64,000 nucleotides of DNA from Pseudomonadota bacterium (GCA_023422775.1 JAFAGM010000076.1:40322-104321), one strand, 5' to 3'; shown: positions 14,188 through 22,725, counted from the first letter of the stretch. Translations and numbers: made by a program. The notes: generated by a model not told the origin, from the sequence alone.

Positions 14188-16530
14188 GTGTCGCACAAGC
14201 TCTTTCCGTCGATCCTGTTGGCCTGCGCTCTGTTGGCCTTTCCGGCTTTCGCCCAGTCCGGCGCTGCGCCGGCCGCCCCTGTCGCCGATAAAACCGACGT
14301 CCTGACATCGGATCAGGCGAAGCGGGCGCTCGACACCCTTTCCGACGACAAGAAGCGCGCGCAGGTGATCGAGACGCTGCGCGCGATCGCCAGCGCCTCG
14401 CAACAAACGCAGGCGGAAGCTCCCGCGCCCGAACCGAAATCCGCCATACCGCTCACGGCGGACAGCCTCGGCGCGCAGCTTCTGTTGACGGTATCCGAGC
14501 AGGTTCGCGAGATCTCGCGCGAGGTCGCCGACATAGCGCGGACACTGACGCATTATCGGGCATTCTATTACTGGTTCGTGCGGACCGCTAACGATCCGTC
14601 CGCCTATCAGCAGTTGCTCGATATCGCGTGGAAACTGGCGCTGGTGTTCATCTGCGCTCTCGCCGTCGAGTGGCTGATTTTCCGTCTCATCAAACGGCCG
14701 GTGGCGCTGCTGGAGGCACGCCTTCCGCAAGCGGCGCGGGCTCCGGTACAGGCGGTGGACATCGCCGATCCGCCATCCTCGGCGGCCGACCTCGCCGCCA
14801 CGCACGGGCCGCAGCGACGACGCCTCAGTCTGGCGCGCGCCTGGCAGTCGCTGGTCAGGTTGCCCTTCGTCCTGGGACGTCTCGCGCTTGAATTGCTCCC
14901 GGTGTTCGCCTTTCTCGGTGTCGCCACGATGTTGCTGGGCACCGAGATTGGCGATCTCGTCATCACCCGGCTTGTCATCCTCGCGGTCGTCAATGCCTAT
15001 GCGCTGTCGCGCGGCCTGATCTGCATCGTGCGGGCGCTGGCCGGGCCGTTCGGCCTGTTTCGCGTTCGCGCCGAAACCGCAGCCTATATCGAGATATGGG
15101 CGCGGCGCATCGTCACCGTCGCCGTCTCGGGCATCGCCTTCGCCAACGTGGCGCTGCTTCTGGGCCTGCATCGCGCCGGCTACGCCGCGCTGCTCCGCCT
15201 GGTGATGCTGGTCGTGCATCTCTTTATCGTCGTCGTCATCCTGCAATGCCGCCGGCAGGTGGCCGATGCCATTCGCGCGCCGGCGGGCCGCGCGGGCGTC
15301 GCGGCCAGGGTGCGCAACCGCATCGCGAGCCTCTGGCACTATCTTGCGATCGCTCTGGACCTCGCATTGTGGACGGTGTGGGCGCTGAATATCCGCAATG
15401 GATACGCGCTGCTGCTGCAGTATTTCGTCGGCACCGTTGCGGTCGTACTGATCGCGCGCCTCGCCACCATCCTGGTGCTGAGCCTGATCGACCGCGGTTT
15501 CCGCATCAGCCCGGATCTCCTGCATCGCTTCCCGGGCCTGGAGACCCGCGCCAACCGCTATCTGCCGCTGCTGCGCAACATCGTCTCGGCCGTGATTGCC
15601 TTCATCGGCTTCGTCGCGCTGCTGGAAGTCTGGGGCGTGGACGCTGTCGTCTGGTTCTACGGCGGCCAGATCGGCAGCCGGCTGCTGTCGGCGGTGGTGA
15701 CGATCGCCATTGCCGCGCTTGTTGCTGCGGCGATCTGGGAGATCTGCAACGCAGTGATGGATCGCAAGATCAATGCGCTGTCGCGTGACGGCCATTACGC
15801 GCGCGCGGCGAGGCTGCGCACCTTTCAGCCGATGTTGCGAACGGCGCTATTGTGCGTCATCGTCACGGTCGTCGGCTTGACCGCGCTCAGTGAAATCGGC
15901 GTCAACGTGGCACCCCTGCTCGCAGGCGCCGGCATCGTCGGTATCGCCATCGGCTTCGGCTCGCAGAAACTGGTGCAGGATCTCATTACCGGGCTGTTTC
16001 TCCTGCTCGAGAATACCGTCCAGGTCGGCGACAACGTCACCCTGTCCGGCCTGTCGGGAACGGTGGAGAATGTCTCGATCAGAACCCTTCGTTTGCGGGC
16101 AGGCGACGGCTCGGTGCACATCGTGCCTTTCAGCGCCGTGACGACGATCACCAATTCGAGCCGCGGCGCCGGCAATGCGGCCATCAGCGTCAACGTCTCC
16201 TACAAGGAAGACACCGACCGCGCCGGCCAGATCCTCAAGGACATCGTCGCCGAGATGCGCCGCGAGCCGGAATACCAGCACCTGATCCGCGGCGATCTCG
16301 AACTGTGGGGCGTCGACAAGGTGGACGGCTCGATGGTCTCGATCGTCGGCCAGATCCGCTGCACCGACGGCGGCCGCTGGCCGGTGCAGAGGGAATTCAA
16401 CCGCCGCATGAAGCGGCGATTCCAGGAGTGCGGCGTGGAAATCGCATCCGCCGGTCAATCGATTCTGATACAGGTCCCCGCGCCGGCTGACGTGGCCTCG
16501 AACGTGATGCCCCGACGGGCGGCCGGCTAG
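14188..16530 (+). CDS. Large MscS-family mechanosensitive ion channel
   Basis: A 780-residue protein with GTG start at 14188 and AAGG at 14177-14180. A signal peptide (LFPSILLACALLAFPAFA) leads a periplasmic helical part (about 24-140), then many membrane segments (from about residue 145 to 600). The MscS pore helix and beta domain follow: GAGIVGIAIGFGSQKLVQDL at about 580-600, then LLLENTVQVGDNVTLSGLSG and the TNSSRG segment. The cytoplasmic end is NRRMKRRFQECGVEI. It gates under membrane tension to relieve hypo-osmotic stress. Length and periplasmic domain resemble the YbiO/MscK-like long branch rather than the 286-residue MscS. Confidence 0.88.
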   Translation: MSHKLFPSILLACALLAFPAFAQSGAAPAAPVADKTDVLTSDQAKRALDTLSDDKKRAQVIETLRAIASASQQTQAEAPAPEPKSAIPLTADSLGAQLLLTVSEQVREISREVADIARTLTHYRAFYYWFVRTANDPSAYQQLLDIAWKLALVFICALAVEWLIFRLIKRPVALLEARLPQAARAPVQAVDIADPPSSAADLAATHGPQRRRLSLARAWQSLVRLPFVLGRLALELLPVFAFLGVATMLLGTEIGDLVITRLVILAVVNAYALSRGLICIVRALAGPFGLFRVRAETAAYIEIWARRIVTVAVSGIAFANVALLLGLHRAGYAALLRLVMLVVHLFIVVVILQCRRQVADAIRAPAGRAGVAARVRNRIASLWHYLAIALDLALWTVWALNIRNGYALLLQYFVGTVAVVLIARLATILVLSLIDRGFRISPDLLHRFPGLETRANRYLPLLRNIVSAVIAFIGFVALLEVWGVDAVVWFYGGQIGSRLLSAVVTIAIAALVAAAIWEICNAVMDRKINALSRDGHYARAARLRTFQPMLRTALLCVIVTVVGLTALSEIGVNVAPLLAGAGIVGIAIGFGSQKLVQDLITGLFLLLENTVQVGDNVTLSGLSGTVENVSIRTLRLRAGDGSVHIVPFSAVTTITNSSRGAGNAAISVNVSYKEDTDRAGQILKDIVAEMRREPEYQHLIRGDLELWGVDKVDGSMVSIVGQIRCTDGGRWPVQREFNRRMKRRFQECGVEIASAGQSILIQVPAPADVASNVMPRRAAG

Positions 16531-16562
16531 CCGGTTAGCGACGAATTGCGATCCGCGCGCCC

Positions 16563-16790
16563 TCAACGCACGATCCGCCCGAGGACGTGCGCGGCGCGGT
16601 CGATCTCCTTCTCGTTCCACGCGGCGAAGCCGAGAAACAGCCCTGCTCGTCGCTCCTGTGATACGTCATGATCGACAGCGCGCGGCTGACGACGCCGGCC
16701 TCGAGCAGCCGCGCCGCCAGTTCTTTGTCGTCGCGGGCGCTGTGACACCTCGCCAGCAACTGCATTCCGCCGGCCGGCGCCTCCATAACT
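16563..16790 (-). pseudogene. Remnant of a MocR-type (GntR/aminotransferase) regulator, C-terminal piece only
   Basis: Two overlapping minus-strand frames together read like the extreme C terminus of a MocR/PdxR regulator: PAGGMQLLARCHSARDDKEL continues to ALSIMTYHRSDEQG, then a one-base slip near 16640-16643 moves to LFLGFAAWNEKEIDRAAHVL and the natural stop at 16563. Intact proteins are about 450-500 residues with an N-terminal GntR helix-turn-helix; only about 75 residues survive. The missing N-terminal part would have lain toward 16800, beside the EamA remnant transcribed the other way, which is the usual MocR/EamA arrangement. So an internal deletion plus a frameshift inactivated it. Confidence 0.65.
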
Positions 16791-16810
16791 GGCACCATCA
16801 ATCTGCCAAG

Positions 16811-16834
16811 ACTGGTTCTTTCATTAGAGCCAGT
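16811..16834. promoter_or_regulatory. Candidate MocR operator between the two gene remnants
   Basis: An inverted repeat with arms ACTGGTTC (16811-16818) and GAGCCAGT (16827-16834), 7 of 8 pairs matching, 8-bp spacer. A further ACTGGC lies at 16788-16793. It sits in the short gap before the EamA remnant, where the shared promoter of such a pair is normally placed. Confidence 0.4.
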
Positions 16835-16883
16835 TTGAAGGCTAGGCAATCTGTCTCGTATCCTGGCAGGGGGCGTATCGGGG

Positions 16884-17177
16884 ATGGCCGGTGGACTTTC
16901 GACCCGCAGCGCGGCGGTGCTGCTCGCCGGTGTCGTGCTGGCATCCAACTGGCCGGTGACGAAGCTGATCGTCCACCACGTGACGCCGTTGTGGGCGACA
17001 GCGTTGCGCTGCATGATCGCTGCCGTCGCGCTGGCGCCGCTGCTCAGCATCGTGAGCGCCACAGCAAATCTGGGTGAGCCGATCGAACCCTCGCTGTTTC
17101 TGGCGATGACGCTGATCATCGGCGGCATCGCGCTTGGCACCGTCCCCGGCGGTTCGCTGCGCGCGAATCCAACCTAG
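16884..17177 (+). pseudogene. Internally deleted EamA/DMT transporter remnant
   Basis: A 97-residue open frame whose first 55 residues are the start of a drug/metabolite transporter (STRSAAVLLAGVVLASNWPV, then VTPLWATALRCMIAAVALAP) and whose last 40 are the family's end (ATANLGEPIEPSLFLAMTLI with IIGGIALGT). A normal EamA protein has ten membrane helices and about 290 residues, so roughly 190 residues between the two parts are gone and the frame was kept by chance. Export of a metabolite such as an amino acid is the family role; this product cannot be a working transporter. The stop overlaps that of the converging gene at 17174. Confidence 0.65.
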
Positions 17178-17863
17178 TTCGCCACGAAGTACCAGTCCTC
17201 GTCATAGCGAACGAGCTGGCTCGGCGGCTTGTCCTCGAATTCGAAGAACTTTCTGGGATCGCCGCCGGACGGCACGTGCAGGAAGCCTGTAAAAGAGTGC
17301 CGCAGTCCGCGCGTGGTCAGGAACAGCACATAGGTGCCTGCGTCCGTCTCGTCGACGACGATGTCGTTACCTCTGGCGGAAACCCTGGGCTCGCGGTCTC
17401 CCAGCGCGATCAGGTTCCTGTTGTAGTCGACATTGGGCTTGAGTTCGCCGGCCTCGACCCGCGCCACGATCCGCTCGCGATTCTGCCGGTGCCAGTGGAA
17501 ATTCTGCTGCAGGGCGATCTGCTGCAGCGGCGCATAAACGAGAACGGCGAGCGTCAGCGCATAGACGAGGGCCGGAAGGGCGAACTTCGCGCCGTCGTCC
17601 CTGACACGGAGCAGCAGCGTCACGGACCACAGGCCGCAGCCGCAGAACGCGAGCGCCGCCAGGGGCAGGACGCCGAGCAGGACGAAGCCGGAGGGCCAGT
17701 CCGCCATCAACGATTCCCAGGTCGCGATCGACAGCGTGATGGCCGAAATCGCAATGGCCGTGGCCAGCGCGGGGCCGACCGACGGCCGGATCAGGGCCGT
17801 CGTCGTCCGGGGGATCGATCTCGCCATGCCCCGCCGTTCCGCATCGCTGTCCGCTTCGCCCAC
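17174..17863 (-). CDS. Membrane protein with C-terminal soluble domain, function unknown
   Basis: A 229-residue protein with three hydrophobic segments: ALATAIAISAITLSIATW, FVLLGVLPLAALAFCGCGLW and FALPALVYALTLAVLVYA. A soluble C-terminal part follows (NFHWHRQNRERIVARVEAGE, DYNRNLIALGDREP) ending VRYDEDWYFVAN. No family recognised. The CtrA box at 17870-17885 lies immediately upstream; a start at the internal ATG 17827 (MARSIPRTTT) would leave a more normal 40-bp leader and is a serious alternative to 17863. Confidence 0.65.
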   Translation of the reverse strand: MGEADSDAERRGMARSIPRTTTALIRPSVGPALATAIAISAITLSIATWESLMADWPSGFVLLGVLPLAALAFCGCGLWSVTLLLRVRDDGAKFALPALVYALTLAVLVYAPLQQIALQQNFHWHRQNRERIVARVEAGELKPNVDYNRNLIALGDREPRVSARGNDIVVDETDAGTYVLFLTTRGLRHSFTGFLHVPSGGDPRKFFEFEDKPPSQLVRYDEDWYFVAN

Positions 17864-17869
17864 CCGTGC

Positions 17870-17885
17870 TTAACCCGCCGTTAAC
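17870..17885 (+). promoter_or_regulatory. CtrA box in a divergent promoter region
   Basis: TTAA (17870-17873), CCCGCCG, TTAAC (17881-17885): exact TTAA-N7-TTAAC. It lies between the leftward membrane-protein gene and the rightward 80-residue protein gene (start 17961, 75 bp downstream). By orientation of the TTAAC half it matches the minC box. Confidence 0.65.
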
Positions 17886-17960
17886 CAAATCGGCCCCAAC
17901 AATAACCCCTGGGGATGGCTGGCCGCCATGGCCGGGTGGTCGCAAACAGGGGGGCACCAA

Positions 17961-18203
17961 ATGGATTTCGATCGATACTCTTCCAAAACCCCGGCGACCC
18001 TCGATGAAATCAGGTGGCGGGTGGCCAATGCGCTGGACCGGCACCCGCTTTGCCGCAACGTCGAATTCGACATCGTCAGCATGCCCCGGACCCCGAAGGG
18101 CAATTGGACCATCAGCCTGAAATCGGTCGCGCCCGGTGCCCTCTGGGAGGCGTCCGAAATCGTCTCCGACATCAGGGACGCCTACGATCTGGCCGCGGCC
18201 TGA
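17961..18203 (+). CDS. Small conserved-looking cytoplasmic protein, function unknown
   Basis: An 80-residue protein from ATG 17961 (MDFDRYSSKTPATLDEIRWR), preceded by a purine-rich GGGGGG at 17950-17955. An upstream in-frame ATG at 17928 would add 11 residues but lacks a good ribosome site. No signal peptide or membrane segment. It reads as one compact alpha/beta domain: LDEIRWRVANALDRHPLCRN, then FDIVSMPRTPKGNWTISLKS, then WEASEIVSDIRDAYDL. No named family. The CtrA box 75 bp upstream suggests cell-cycle control. Confidence 0.65.
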   Translation: MDFDRYSSKTPATLDEIRWRVANALDRHPLCRNVEFDIVSMPRTPKGNWTISLKSVAPGALWEASEIVSDIRDAYDLAAA

Positions 18204-18263
18204 TTCCGGGCCGTTTCCGGCCGCTATTTTCGCTTTTTCGGGGTGGGCGAGGGCTCCTTCGGC

Positions 18264-19022
18264 ATGGTAAAGCCTTATTTTGCATCCAGTTTTTGGCAAA
18301 GGCACCAGACGTCGGCGGGAATGGAGACCTTTTTGACCAAAGCGATGACCATCGTAGCCCTGATCTGTTTTCTCCTGGTCGGCGTTGCCGCGACCGCGAT
18401 CATCGGCCGCGACAGCATTCCCACTCCCCGGCTCGAACTGGCGTCCGCTTCCGTTTCTGTCGTCCATGGCCCGGTTTCGAACCGGGAAGGCAAGCAGGAC
18501 AAGCTCGCCATCGCGGGCTTTACGCTGCAGCAGCCGGCCGAACCCCGACAACTCGATCCCGCGCTGAGCGAGTCGCTGCGCCGCGCCTATGCCTCTACCT
18601 CGCCGGCCGACCTCGGCATGCCGAAGGAGATCGAGACGCCCAGCGAGCGGTCCGCGACGCAAGCCGCTGCGCCCGCCAAGCCGCCAAAGGTCGTCAACAA
18701 GCCGCAGCCGCAGAAGAACTACGCATTGCTCAGCGACATCCAGATTGCCGGCATCAAGGAGCGGCTGAAATTGTCCGCGGCGCAGGAATCCTACTGGCCG
18801 CCGGTGGAAACCGCGTTGCGCGCCGTCGCCCGCAAGATCCATGCGGGCCGCCAGGCCAATCCGAAAGCGACCGGCGTGCCGATCGATCCGGAGGCCGCGG
18901 AAGTCCAGCAGTTGAAGTCGGCTGCGATGCCGCTGCTGTTCCAGTTGCGTGAAGACCAGAAGAGCGAAGTGCGCTCGCTCGCCCGCATCATCGGGCTGGA
19001 AAAAGTTGCGTCGATGATCTGA
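18264..19022 (+). CDS. Membrane-anchored protein with helical LTXXQ/Spy-like C-terminal domain
   Basis: A 252-residue protein from ATG 18264 (MVKPYFASSFWQ); GTG 18243 and ATG 18321 are alternatives. One hydrophobic segment (MTIVALICFLLVGVAATAII) serves as signal anchor. A low-complexity part rich in Ala, Pro, Lys (AAAPAKPPKVVNKPQPQ) leads to a helical domain: LSDIQIAGIKERLKLSAAQE, YWPPVETALRAVARKIHAGR, LLFQLREDQKSEVRSLARII. The LSAAQE..WPPVE pattern resembles LTXXQ-motif periplasmic proteins (Spy/CpxP type). A periplasmic chaperone-like role is inference only. Confidence 0.6.
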   Translation: MVKPYFASSFWQRHQTSAGMETFLTKAMTIVALICFLLVGVAATAIIGRDSIPTPRLELASASVSVVHGPVSNREGKQDKLAIAGFTLQQPAEPRQLDPALSESLRRAYASTSPADLGMPKEIETPSERSATQAAAPAKPPKVVNKPQPQKNYALLSDIQIAGIKERLKLSAAQESYWPPVETALRAVARKIHAGRQANPKATGVPIDPEAAEVQQLKSAAMPLLFQLREDQKSEVRSLARIIGLEKVASMI

Positions 19023-19156
19023 TCGGCAACGACGGCGCCTGCGTGCCGCCGCCTCCAGATTTCGCGGATCAAGACGAAGATGGCCGGGACATCTGGCGCG
19101 AAGACGCGCTTCGCGCTTTTGCCCGGCCACGACGAGAAGTGAGTTTCAGACAAGCG

Positions 19157-19390
19157 TTAGCCGCCGCGCGATTCCACCACCTTGCGGCAACTGTCCGACA
19201 GGTTCGCCTTGTTCGCCTTCAGGCAGGCATTCATCTGCGGCGGTTTGCCGACATGTTCGGCGCAGAATTTGCTGGCGTCCGAACGGCAGGCCATCTGCTC
19301 CTGCACGCTGGGTCCGGATTGCGCCGAAGCCGGTGAGGTGGCGGCGAGCGGCAGCGCGACAAGCGCGGCGATGTGGAATGGTTTCTTCAT
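19157..19390 (-). CDS. Small secreted cysteine-rich repeat protein
   Basis: A 77-residue protein from ATG 19390 (MKKPFHIAALVALPLAATSP). A signal peptide ending ASAQS is followed by a domain with four cysteines: MACRSDASKFCAEHVG, MNACLKANKANLSDSCRKVV. The spacing is that of the cysteine-rich (Golgi-apparatus-protein-like, PF00839) repeat often found in short alphaproteobacterial exported proteins. Function unknown; periplasmic location inferred. The frame is open upstream to 19477 but the signal peptide fixes the start. Confidence 0.7.
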   Translation of the reverse strand: MKKPFHIAALVALPLAATSPASAQSGPSVQEQMACRSDASKFCAEHVGKPPQMNACLKANKANLSDSCRKVVESRGG

Positions 19391-19629
19391 GGATAACCTT
19401 TCGACGAAATTTTGAACGTTGCGATCAAGCGCGCGGAAATTCGTAGAGGCCGGCTTCGCGGTCCATGCCATGTTCATGGCGTCGAATAACCGCCTGCAAT
19501 CCGCGGTTGAGGCCGTCGCACCATCTTCATGGGATGTTGCGGATCGCTACTCTGCATCATGTACCTCCCACGTCGGCTGCGGTGACCGCTCGGTACATCG
19601 CAAGGCTGCACGCCAATCGGAGAGATGAC

Positions 19630-19944
19630 ATGAAGAAATCAGGATGGCTGAGCGCGGGTCTGACCCTGGCGGTGTTTTCCGCCGTGGCGTCGTTCGCACC
19701 GGGCGGCGTGACGTCAGCCCAGGCCGCGGTGGTTTACTGCAAGACCGCCGGCGTGCCGCAGGGCTGCGTAATGCGGCCCACGCCGGTGGCGGCAGCCGCG
19801 GTGGTTACACCGGCGGTTGGTGTCGGCCGTGTCGGCGTTGGCGCGCCGGGCGTTGGTGTTGGTGTTGGCGCGCGGGGCGTCGGCGTTCGCCCCGGCACGC
19901 CGATGAATCGTGGTGGCCCGGTGAACCGCGTCGGCCGCCGCTGA
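19630..19944 (+). CDS. Small secreted Gly/Val-repeat protein, function unknown
   Basis: A 104-residue protein from ATG 19630, with GGAGAG at 19619-19624 five bases upstream. Residues 1-32 are a signal peptide (LSAGLTLAVFSAVASFAPGG, then SAQAA). A short segment with two cysteines (VVYCKTAGVPQGCVMRP) leads to a Gly-Val repeat (GVGRVGVGAPGVGVGVGARG) and an Arg/Gly/Pro end. Low complexity prevents family assignment. The VYCKTxGxPxGC segment is the most distinctive part. It converges on the histidine-kinase gene with 7 bp between. Confidence 0.6.
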   Translation: MKKSGWLSAGLTLAVFSAVASFAPGGVTSAQAAVVYCKTAGVPQGCVMRPTPVAAAAVVTPAVGVGRVGVGAPGVGVGVGARGVGVRPGTPMNRGGPVNRVGRR

Positions 19945-19951
19945 GGAAAAT

Positions 19952-21883
19952 TCAACCGGCGGCGGCGTCGCTGTCGGGAAAGCGGTGGGGCAATGTCAGC
20001 CTCACGTGCGTGCCATCGGCGCAGGAGTCGAGTATCAGTTCCGCGCCGCAGCGCGCCGCGCGGCTTCGCATGTTGCGCAAGCCGCGCGTCGCTTTCGTCG
20101 CCGCGGCGGATCCGTCCGCCGGGGGGACGTCAAAACCCCTGCCGTCGTCCTCGACGGTGATGCGGCCGCAATCGCGGCCGTCGTGACCCACGAACGTTTC
20201 GATCCTCACGGTGACGCGGCGCGCATTGGCGTGCTTGACCGCATTGGTCAGCGCTTCATCCAGCAGCCTGACGATCTGGATCACGTGCCACGGCCGCAGT
20301 TCGGGATGAACCGGCAGGCCCTGCGGGGTGACCGCACGCCATTCCAGCGCGATGTCATGCGGGCGCAACTGCGCCATCGCGCGCTCGCGCCACGAGCCGA
20401 GCGCCAGCATCAGGTCACCGCCGATGTCGTCCATGGAATCGATTACGAGACGCAGGTCCTTCAGCGCCGCGCGTGCCGCGTCGCCGATTCCCGCGCTTGC
20501 ATTGCCGCGTTCGCTCAGCGCCACGATGCTGACGAGCTGGCCGCCGAGCCCGTCGTGCAGGTCGCGCATCAGGCGGGTTCGCTCCCGCGCCAGCGCCGCG
20601 GCGCGGGCGCGCTCCTCCTCGCGGATGAAACTGGCCTTCAGCTTCTCCTCCGCCTCGCGCACCTGGGTGACCAGGCGTCCGGCAAAACCGTCGACCTCGT
20701 TCAGCGCCCGCGCAAACCGCCACGTCAGCCCGGCGCCGATCGCCACCAGCATGACCGAATAAGACAGCCGCGAGGTGAAGATGCGATTGTGGATCACCTG
20801 AAACATCGAGAGCAGGTCGATGATCCAGCAAGTCAGCATGATCGTTACCGCGCAGCCGAGCAGCAGACTTGCGATATTCTGTCGTTTCAGAACCGAGCGC
20901 GCCGTCACGATCGCCATGATGACAAGCGTTACGCCGACCATCGGCACCGCGATCAACATGAACAGGGTGCGCGTCAGCGCCTGGTTTCCGAACAGGCCGG
21001 CCAGCGCCAGCAGCAGGCCGGGGACGAAAATGATCCAGCCGTAAGGCCGCCATTTCCAGCCCGAGAACAACAGCGCGAATGTCAGCACCAGCCCGCATTC
21101 CAGCGGCGCGGACGAAATCAGGATCACGTTGAGTCGGGAAAAAGTCGTCTCGCCCATCGGCGTCGGCAAGAACGCCTGTCCAACCCCCACTGCCATCGCC
21201 GCTGCGAGCAGGCCATAGGCGGGCTCGTGACGCCGCATCACCCACATGATGCCTAGAATGACCGCGAGGATCGCCTGCCAGGACGAGAACACCACCGGCA
21301 AGGTGACGAAGATCGTCGATCTCAGATTATAGCTCGGACGCAGCAACTCGTCCGGGCCGACCCAGATCCGGTCGAGAAAGCCGGTAATCGGTCCCCATAT
21401 GAACAACCGGATCGAGATCTCGTTGGTGCCGTCGTGGAGCACTGATGCCGGGATCACCGCGATCTGCGGCGTATTGCGATCGGGACGGTTGGCCGCTGGA
21501 TGACGTCGGCTGTCGAGGATCACGACGCCGTTGACGCTGACTTCGACGCCGTTGGTGAAGCGCGGCAGAAACACCGACCATGCGCGCCCGGCCTCGCCGG
21601 CGGGCCGGTCGAAATGCCCGGTGAAGCGCGGCGGGTCGTCCATCGCATGGCGCAGCGGAGAGAAATACGGCAGTGCCACGGGGCGCTCGACGCCGTGCCC
21701 GGAGAGCTCAAGCGTTGCGACGAGATATTCGGCCGGAGGCTCCGGCAGCGACTGCCGGAGCGCGAGAATGCACGCCACTGCGATCAGCGCCTGCAACAGC
21801 AGGTACTGGGCGAGGCGGACCGTCCGCAGCCGCCGGCGCGCATGGCCGAGCCATTTCGGTTGCGCGTCGTCCGCCTCGTTCAC
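19952..21883 (-). CDS. Sensor histidine kinase, 7TMR-DISM-like input with HisKA_3/HATPase
   Basis: A 643-residue kinase with GTG start at 21883, overlapping the response-regulator stop by 4 bp (GTGA). Layout: membrane anchor (about 22-43); an extracytoplasmic beta-rich domain (about 50-180) containing FTGHFDRP and RFTNGVEVSVNGVVILDS; seven membrane segments (about 190-392); a coiled stretch (405-435); the phosphoacceptor LMRDLHDGLGGQLVS with His443; N-box EALTNAVKHANA; G-boxes DDGRGF and GLRNMRSRA. This is the NarX/DesK class that partners NarL-type regulators. The signal bound by the outer domain is unknown. Confidence 0.88.
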   Translation of the reverse strand: MNEADDAQPKWLGHARRRLRTVRLAQYLLLQALIAVACILALRQSLPEPPAEYLVATLELSGHGVERPVALPYFSPLRHAMDDPPRFTGHFDRPAGEAGRAWSVFLPRFTNGVEVSVNGVVILDSRRHPAANRPDRNTPQIAVIPASVLHDGTNEISIRLFIWGPITGFLDRIWVGPDELLRPSYNLRSTIFVTLPVVFSSWQAILAVILGIMWVMRRHEPAYGLLAAAMAVGVGQAFLPTPMGETTFSRLNVILISSAPLECGLVLTFALLFSGWKWRPYGWIIFVPGLLLALAGLFGNQALTRTLFMLIAVPMVGVTLVIMAIVTARSVLKRQNIASLLLGCAVTIMLTCWIIDLLSMFQVIHNRIFTSRLSYSVMLVAIGAGLTWRFARALNEVDGFAGRLVTQVREAEEKLKASFIREEERARAAALARERTRLMRDLHDGLGGQLVSIVALSERGNASAGIGDAARAALKDLRLVIDSMDDIGGDLMLALGSWRERAMAQLRPHDIALEWRAVTPQGLPVHPELRPWHVIQIVRLLDEALTNAVKHANARRVTVRIETFVGHDGRDCGRITVEDDGRGFDVPPADGSAAATKATRGLRNMRSRAARCGAELILDSCADGTHVRLTLPHRFPDSDAAAG

Positions 21884-22545
21884 AGCCGGATCAAGCCTTG
21901 CTGGACCGCCTCGAACACCGCCTCGCCCCGGGTGTGGACCTCGAGCTTGCGGTAGATGCTCTTGATGTGGCCGGGCACCGTCTGGCGCGACAGGCCGAGA
22001 TGGCTGGCGATCTCGGCGTAGCTGAAACCCTTGGCAATGCCCCAGAGGATGTCGATCTCGCGCGGCGTCAGCCTGGCGGTGTTGAGCGCGGGGCCGGGCG
22101 GAGGCTCGATCGTGGTCTGGGTCCGGCGCACGATGAAGCGGGCGATCGAGGCCGAGATCGGCGAATGCCCGGCCACGAGATCGCGCACGGTTGCGGCGAT
22201 GTCGGTCGGGAAGGCGTCCTTGAGCAGGTAGCCGGTAGCGCCGACGGTGATGGCCGAGATCACGCTTTCCTCGTCGCCGAGAATCGAGATCACCATGATC
22301 TCGGTCTCTGGAAAGCTTTGTCGTGTCTCGCGGATCAGATTGACGCCGTGTCCGTCCGGCAATTGAAGATCGGTGAGCAGGACCCGGGGGGCGCCTTGTG
22401 CCAGGCAGGCGCGGGCGTCCGTGAGCGTGCCCACCGCCCTTACCTGATAGCCGGCCCTGGCGAGCGCATCCTGCAGCCGCCAGAGCGTCGGCGCGTCGTC
22501 TTCCACCAGCAGGACCGTAATGGCCTCGTCGCTCAACGAATTCAT
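21880..22545 (-). CDS. NarL/FixJ-family response regulator
   Basis: A 221-residue regulator from ATG 22545, with GGAG nine bases upstream. Receiver domain: VLLVEDD (acidic pocket at 16-17), phosphoacceptor Asp59 in LLTDLQLPDGHGV, Ser/Thr switch in VISILGDEES, Lys109 in YLLKDA. The LuxR-type helix-turn-helix occupies about 155-221: LTPREIDILWGIAKGFSYAE, IASHLGLSRQTVPGHIKSIY. It is paired with the overlapping kinase gene and is transcribed first. It lies back-to-back with the threonine ammonia-lyase gene 180 bp away, which is a possible target. Confidence 0.9.
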   Translation of the reverse strand: MNSLSDEAITVLLVEDDAPTLWRLQDALARAGYQVRAVGTLTDARACLAQGAPRVLLTDLQLPDGHGVNLIRETRQSFPETEIMVISILGDEESVISAITVGATGYLLKDAFPTDIAATVRDLVAGHSPISASIARFIVRRTQTTIEPPPGPALNTARLTPREIDILWGIAKGFSYAEIASHLGLSRQTVPGHIKSIYRKLEVHTRGEAVFEAVQQGLIRL

Positions 22546-22725
22546 CGGGAAAACTCCGGCCGCCCGTCCCTGCGACCAACGCGAGTGTACCCCCGCAACG
22601 GCGGGTTGCGACACCCATATTCATGGGGCGGAGATTTTACCAGTCCCGCGGGGGCAACACACAAAATTCAAGGCAGGCGCGACGAACGAAATAGGCCTAT
22701 ACGATGGCCTCGCAACGAGGCCGCC

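Noticed and set aside
13969..15795. 608-codon antisense frame inside the MscS channel gene
   Set aside because: A high-GC shadow rich in Arg, Gln, Asp and His with no domain; the sense strand gives a full MscS protein.
17367..19130. Long antisense frame of 587 codons
   Set aside because: Shadow of three sense-strand genes; low-complexity Arg/Gly/Asp composition and no start signal.
19780..19944. Gly/Val repeat coding region as a CRISPR-like or tandem DNA repeat
   Set aside because: The repeats are codon-level (GGCGTTGGTGTT type) inside an open frame with a signal peptide; no spacer structure.
19952..22624. One 890-codon minus-strand frame covering both two-component genes
   Set aside because: Only the part after GTG 21883 is the kinase; the first 247 codons are an out-of-frame shadow of the response-regulator gene. 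The genes join by a GTGA overlap.
21673..22725. Upstream extension of the threonine ammonia-lyase frame
   Set aside because: It runs antisense through the regulator and kinase genes, with Arg/His/Gly-rich composition; the enzyme begins at ATG 22726.
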